A DNA stretch of 20,788 bases from an uncultured bacterium. GTDB taxonomy: Bacteria; Verrucomicrobiota; Verrucomicrobiia; Opitutales; Intestinicryptomonadaceae. Below, piece by piece: positions 19,934 through 20,788 of the stretch. The stretch is taken from assembly GCA_905214995.1 (NCBI GenBank), contig CAJMOT010000032.1, positions 1 through 20,788 on the forward strand, in the 5' to 3' direction. A program made the position numbers and the translations under genes. Numbering within the stretch: position 1 is the stretch's first letter; every line of letters starts with the position of its first letter. Under the pieces are notes generated by a model. That model was not told the origin of the DNA. It made no database searches and worked only from the letters and a program-made list of their open reading frames with translations.

Positions 19934-20788
19934 ATGCCCCGCAGCGCCGACAATTTGTGCGTAGACCTCGACGGAACTCTGATTCGCTCGGACTCCCTTT
20001 GGGAGCTTGTCGCGCGAGCCCTGCGCAAAAACCCGTTCTACCTGGCGCTCGTCCCGCTTATGCTCGCAAGGGGGCGGGCTTTCGCAAAAAGAAGGCTGGC
20101 GGAAAAATTCGGGAAATTCGCCGAAAGGCTTCCGGTAAATCCGGCGGCGGTCTCTTATATAAAAAAGCGCAAAAGGGCGGGCGCAAAAATCTGGCTCGTC
20201 ACAGCGTGCGACGAAAAGCTCGCGGAGAAAATCGCGGCGCGGACGGGACTGTTCGACGGCGTCTACGGCTCCTCCGAAACCCTCAACCTCAAAGGCGAAA
20301 ACAAGGCAGCCCTCTGCTCAAAAATTTTCGGCGACGGCAACTTTGACTACATGGGCGACTCTCTCTCCGACATTCCAGTCTGGGAGAAATCGCGGACAGC
20401 CGCGGTTGTCGGCGGCGAAAAGTTCGCGGAGAAAATCCGCAGGAGGCTCGGGGGGAAAGAGACCGTAAGAATCGGCGGGGGCGCGGGGCTTTCGGCGTCC
20501 GCCGCCCTTCGCGCCGTCCGCGCGCACCAGTGGGCGAAAAACCTGCTCGTGTTCGTCGCCCTGATTTCGAGCCACAGATATTTTAATTTAGGCGACGCAT
20601 TGAACTCCGCCGCCGCGTTTCTCGCGTTTTGCTTCTGCGCCTCCGCGACGTATATTTTAAACGACCTGCTCGACATCGAGTCCGACAGGCTTCACCCCAG
20701 CAAGCGCAGCCGCCCGTTCGCTTCGGGAGACTTCCCCATACCCGCGGGAATCGCGCTGATGCTCGCGCTCGCCGCCGCCGCGGTGGCG
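19934..20788 (+). CDS. HAD phosphatase - UbiA prenyltransferase fusion (3' end outside the window)
   Basis: An open frame of 285 codons running off the window. Residues 1 to about 180 are a HAD-like hydrolase: motif I VDLDGT (Asp11, Asp13), Thr90 in LVTACDEK as motif II, and MGDSLSD (Asp142, Asp146) as motif IV. From about residue 190 a UbiA-type integral-membrane prenyltransferase begins, with RAHQWAKNLLVFV, hydrophobic helices, and the metal-binding NDLLDIESDRLHP followed by KRSRPFASG. That combination resembles polyprenyl-phosphate phosphoribosyltransferases (Rv3806c type), which attach phosphoribose to a polyprenyl phosphate. The fused HAD could remove the 5-phosphate. Quinone-type UbiA activity is an alternative. 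The second UbiA aspartate motif lies beyond the window. It follows the surface-sugar operon on the same strand. Confidence 0.85.
   Translation, partial: MPRSADNLCVDLDGTLIRSDSLWELVARALRKNPFYLALVPLMLARGRAFAKRRLAEKFGKFAERLPVNPAAVSYIKKRKRAGAKIWLVTACDEKLAEKIAARTGLFDGVYGSSETLNLKGENKAALCSKIFGDGNFDYMGDSLSDIPVWEKSRTAAVVGGEKFAEKIRRRLGGKETVRIGGGAGLSASAALRAVRAHQWAKNLLVFVALISSHRYFNLGDALNSAAAFLAFCFCASATYILNDLLDIESDRLHPSKRSRPFASGDFPIPAGIALMLALAAAAVA

Noticed and set aside
1..20788. CRISPR arrays, tRNA or rRNA genes, insertion sequences, prophage genes
   Set aside because: No regularly spaced direct repeats, cloverleaf-like or rRNA sequence, transposase motifs or phage structural genes were seen.

Overview
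The window is G+C-rich bacterial chromosome, densely coding on both strands. Many starts lack a convincing Shine-Dalgarno sequence. It carries exported carbohydrate-active proteins, a Tat-type lipoprotein of the DapA fold, a lone type II/IV-type pseudopilin and a large surface-polysaccharide operon. This mix suggests a Gram-negative heterotroph, plausibly of the PVC group (Verrucomicrobiota/Opitutales- or Lentisphaerota-like). That placement is inferred from gene content and style only. I see no rRNA, tRNA, CRISPR array, insertion sequence or phage gene. No gene-free stretch exceeds 300 bases; the longest is about 195 bases, in front of the sugar operon.

Region 1 (1-8085) is mixed. It holds an RluA-type pseudouridine synthase (+), an exported DapA-fold lipoprotein (-), a small pseudopilin (-) with a clear rho-independent terminator, a secreted GH42-like glycoside hydrolase (+), nucleoside diphosphate kinase (+), RsmG (+) and a secreted polysaccharide-deacetylase-like protein (-). 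The last gene shares its stop region with rsmG. The exported proteins look like glycan-scavenging or envelope functions; the rest is housekeeping.

Region 2 (8086-10206) holds an MsbA-type ABC exporter, with a perfect 12-bp inverted repeat in its promoter region. After it comes an unusually AT-rich leader with promoter-like boxes and a terminator-like hairpin in front of the sugar operon.

Region 3 (10207-19550) is one tightly packed + strand operon with gaps from -4 to +31 bases. It encodes glucose-1-phosphate cytidylyltransferase (RfbF/DdhA), CDP-glucose 4,6-dehydratase (RfbG/DdhB) and CDP-4-keto-6-deoxyglucose 3-dehydrase (RfbH/DdhC). These are followed by an extended SDR, a YerE-like thiamine-diphosphate enzyme, a family-2 glycosyltransferase, a polysaccharide pyruvyltransferase-family protein and a second family-2 glycosyltransferase. 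Read together, the first five genes predict a CDP-3,6-dideoxy-4-ketohexose that receives a two-carbon branch from pyruvate, i.e. a yersiniose-like branched sugar. The last three would polymerise or decorate a surface glycan. The partner reductase DdhD/E3 needed by RfbH is not in the window.

Region 4 (19642-20788) holds a 47-residue basic protein (-) and, divergently, a HAD-phosphatase/UbiA-prenyltransferase fusion cut off by the window edge. The fusion resembles polyprenyl-phosphate phosphoribosyltransferases and may supply another lipid-linked sugar.
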